A DNA stretch of 6,620 nt from assembly GCA_003219345.1 (NCBI GenBank), contig QHOP01000587.1, forward strand, positions 1-6,620, written 5' to 3'. Position numbers and translations under genes: made by a program. Below the pieces are notes generated by a model. The model saw only the letters and a program-made list of their open reading frames with translations. It searched no databases and was not told where the DNA came from. Origin of the DNA: Verrucomicrobiota bacterium (GTDB taxonomy: Bacteria > Verrucomicrobiota > Verrucomicrobiia > Limisphaerales > AV2). Of this stretch, positions 6,389 to 6,620 are shown piece by piece. Position 1 is the stretch's first letter; each line of letters opens with the position of its first letter.

Positions 6389-6620
6389 TCAAGCTTCAAC
6401 GACCAATGAAGGATCAAAATCTTGGCAGAGGTGATCTGGGTAGCCCCGCTGATTCGTCAATACGCGGGTTGAACCGATCACGTAGTCCACGTTGTAATGC
6501 GTGTGCCCGTGAATCCAGAGCGGAACGTGGCTCTCTTCGACCAGCTCATCCAGATCGGAGGCAAACGCCGGCTTGAGCGGACTGTTCGCGTGATACGGAG
6601 CTTCCGAACGAGGACTGGGC
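6389..6620 (-). CDS. Metallophosphoesterase, C-terminal part (runs off the window)
   Basis: Reading on the minus strand from the window edge to TGA at 6391-6389 gives the last 76 residues of a calcineurin-like metallophosphoesterase. The diagnostic part is PLWIHGHTHYNVDY (visible residues 33-46), where HGHTH provides metal-binding histidines near the C-terminal end of the fold, followed by GSTRVLTNQRGYP and a FDPSLVVEA tail. The visible start (PSPRSEAPYHANSPL) fits the loop after the HH motif, which is outside the window. Members are phosphohydrolases on nucleotides, cyclic nucleotides or phosphoesters; the substrate is not known. The N-terminal metal ligands are out of view. It converges on the toxin operon, 135 bases away. 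Confidence 0.85.
   Translation of the reverse strand, partial: PSPRSEAPYHANSPLKPAFASDLDELVEESHVPLWIHGHTHYNVDYVIGSTRVLTNQRGYPDHLCQDFDPSLVVEA

Noticed and set aside
6322..6576. 84-residue plus-strand open frame at the right end
   Set aside because: It is antisense to the clear metallophosphoesterase tail with its HGHTH motif.

Overview
This 6.6 kb window looks like chromosomal DNA from a free-living Verrucomicrobiota bacterium, possibly near the Pedosphaera/Limisphaerales group. The best clue is the C-terminal module of the large secreted protein (residues about 482-550): a beta-rich 'LLQWP...GFSVES...LWQPISN...VQFFRL' block that recurs at the ends of exported proteins in that phylum. The paired small PepSY membrane proteins fit the same group. 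Assignment rests on recognised protein patterns only; no rRNA or other phylogenetic marker is present.

Layout. 74-640 (+) is an apparently intact CarF/PEDS1-type lipid desaturase with its full set of histidines. 641-1006 is non-coding and holds three inverted repeats. 1007-1636 and 1620-2244 (+) are two overlapping PepSY-associated membrane protein genes of the kind found with iron or siderophore uptake. 2272-3641 (+) is a Tat-exported FAD-linked oxidase of the berberine-bridge-enzyme type. The second PepSY gene and the oxidase are each broken by an internal deletion plus frameshift, so two adjacent genes carry the same kind of lesion. 3642-3845 is a short gap with a possible protein remnant on the minus strand. 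3846-5507 (+) is a secreted protein made of two diverged copies of a beta-rich domain of about 220-235 residues. 5541-5786 and 5783-6253 (+) are a type II toxin-antitoxin pair (Phd/YefM-like antitoxin, PIN-domain toxin) with 4-base overlapping ends. 6389-6620 (-) is the C-terminal end of a metallophosphoesterase running off the window, convergent with the toxin.

How the parts relate. The PepSY pair and the oxidase lie close together on one strand and look like one transcription unit, but it appears to be decaying (or damaged in assembly). The toxin-antitoxin pair has the best regulatory signal in the window: a TTGACA box overlapping the stop codon of the preceding gene, a plausible -10 element 17 bases on, and a perfect 7+7 inverted repeat bracketing that -10 element and ending one base before the antitoxin ATG. 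This predicts an autoregulated, leaderless or nearly leaderless transcript. I found no CRISPR array, tRNA, rRNA, transposase or phage genes, and no convincing wholly new multi-gene system. The most notable items are the twin gene lesions, the toxin-antitoxin promoter/operator, the duplicated-domain secreted protein, and the structured repeat upstream of the PepSY genes.
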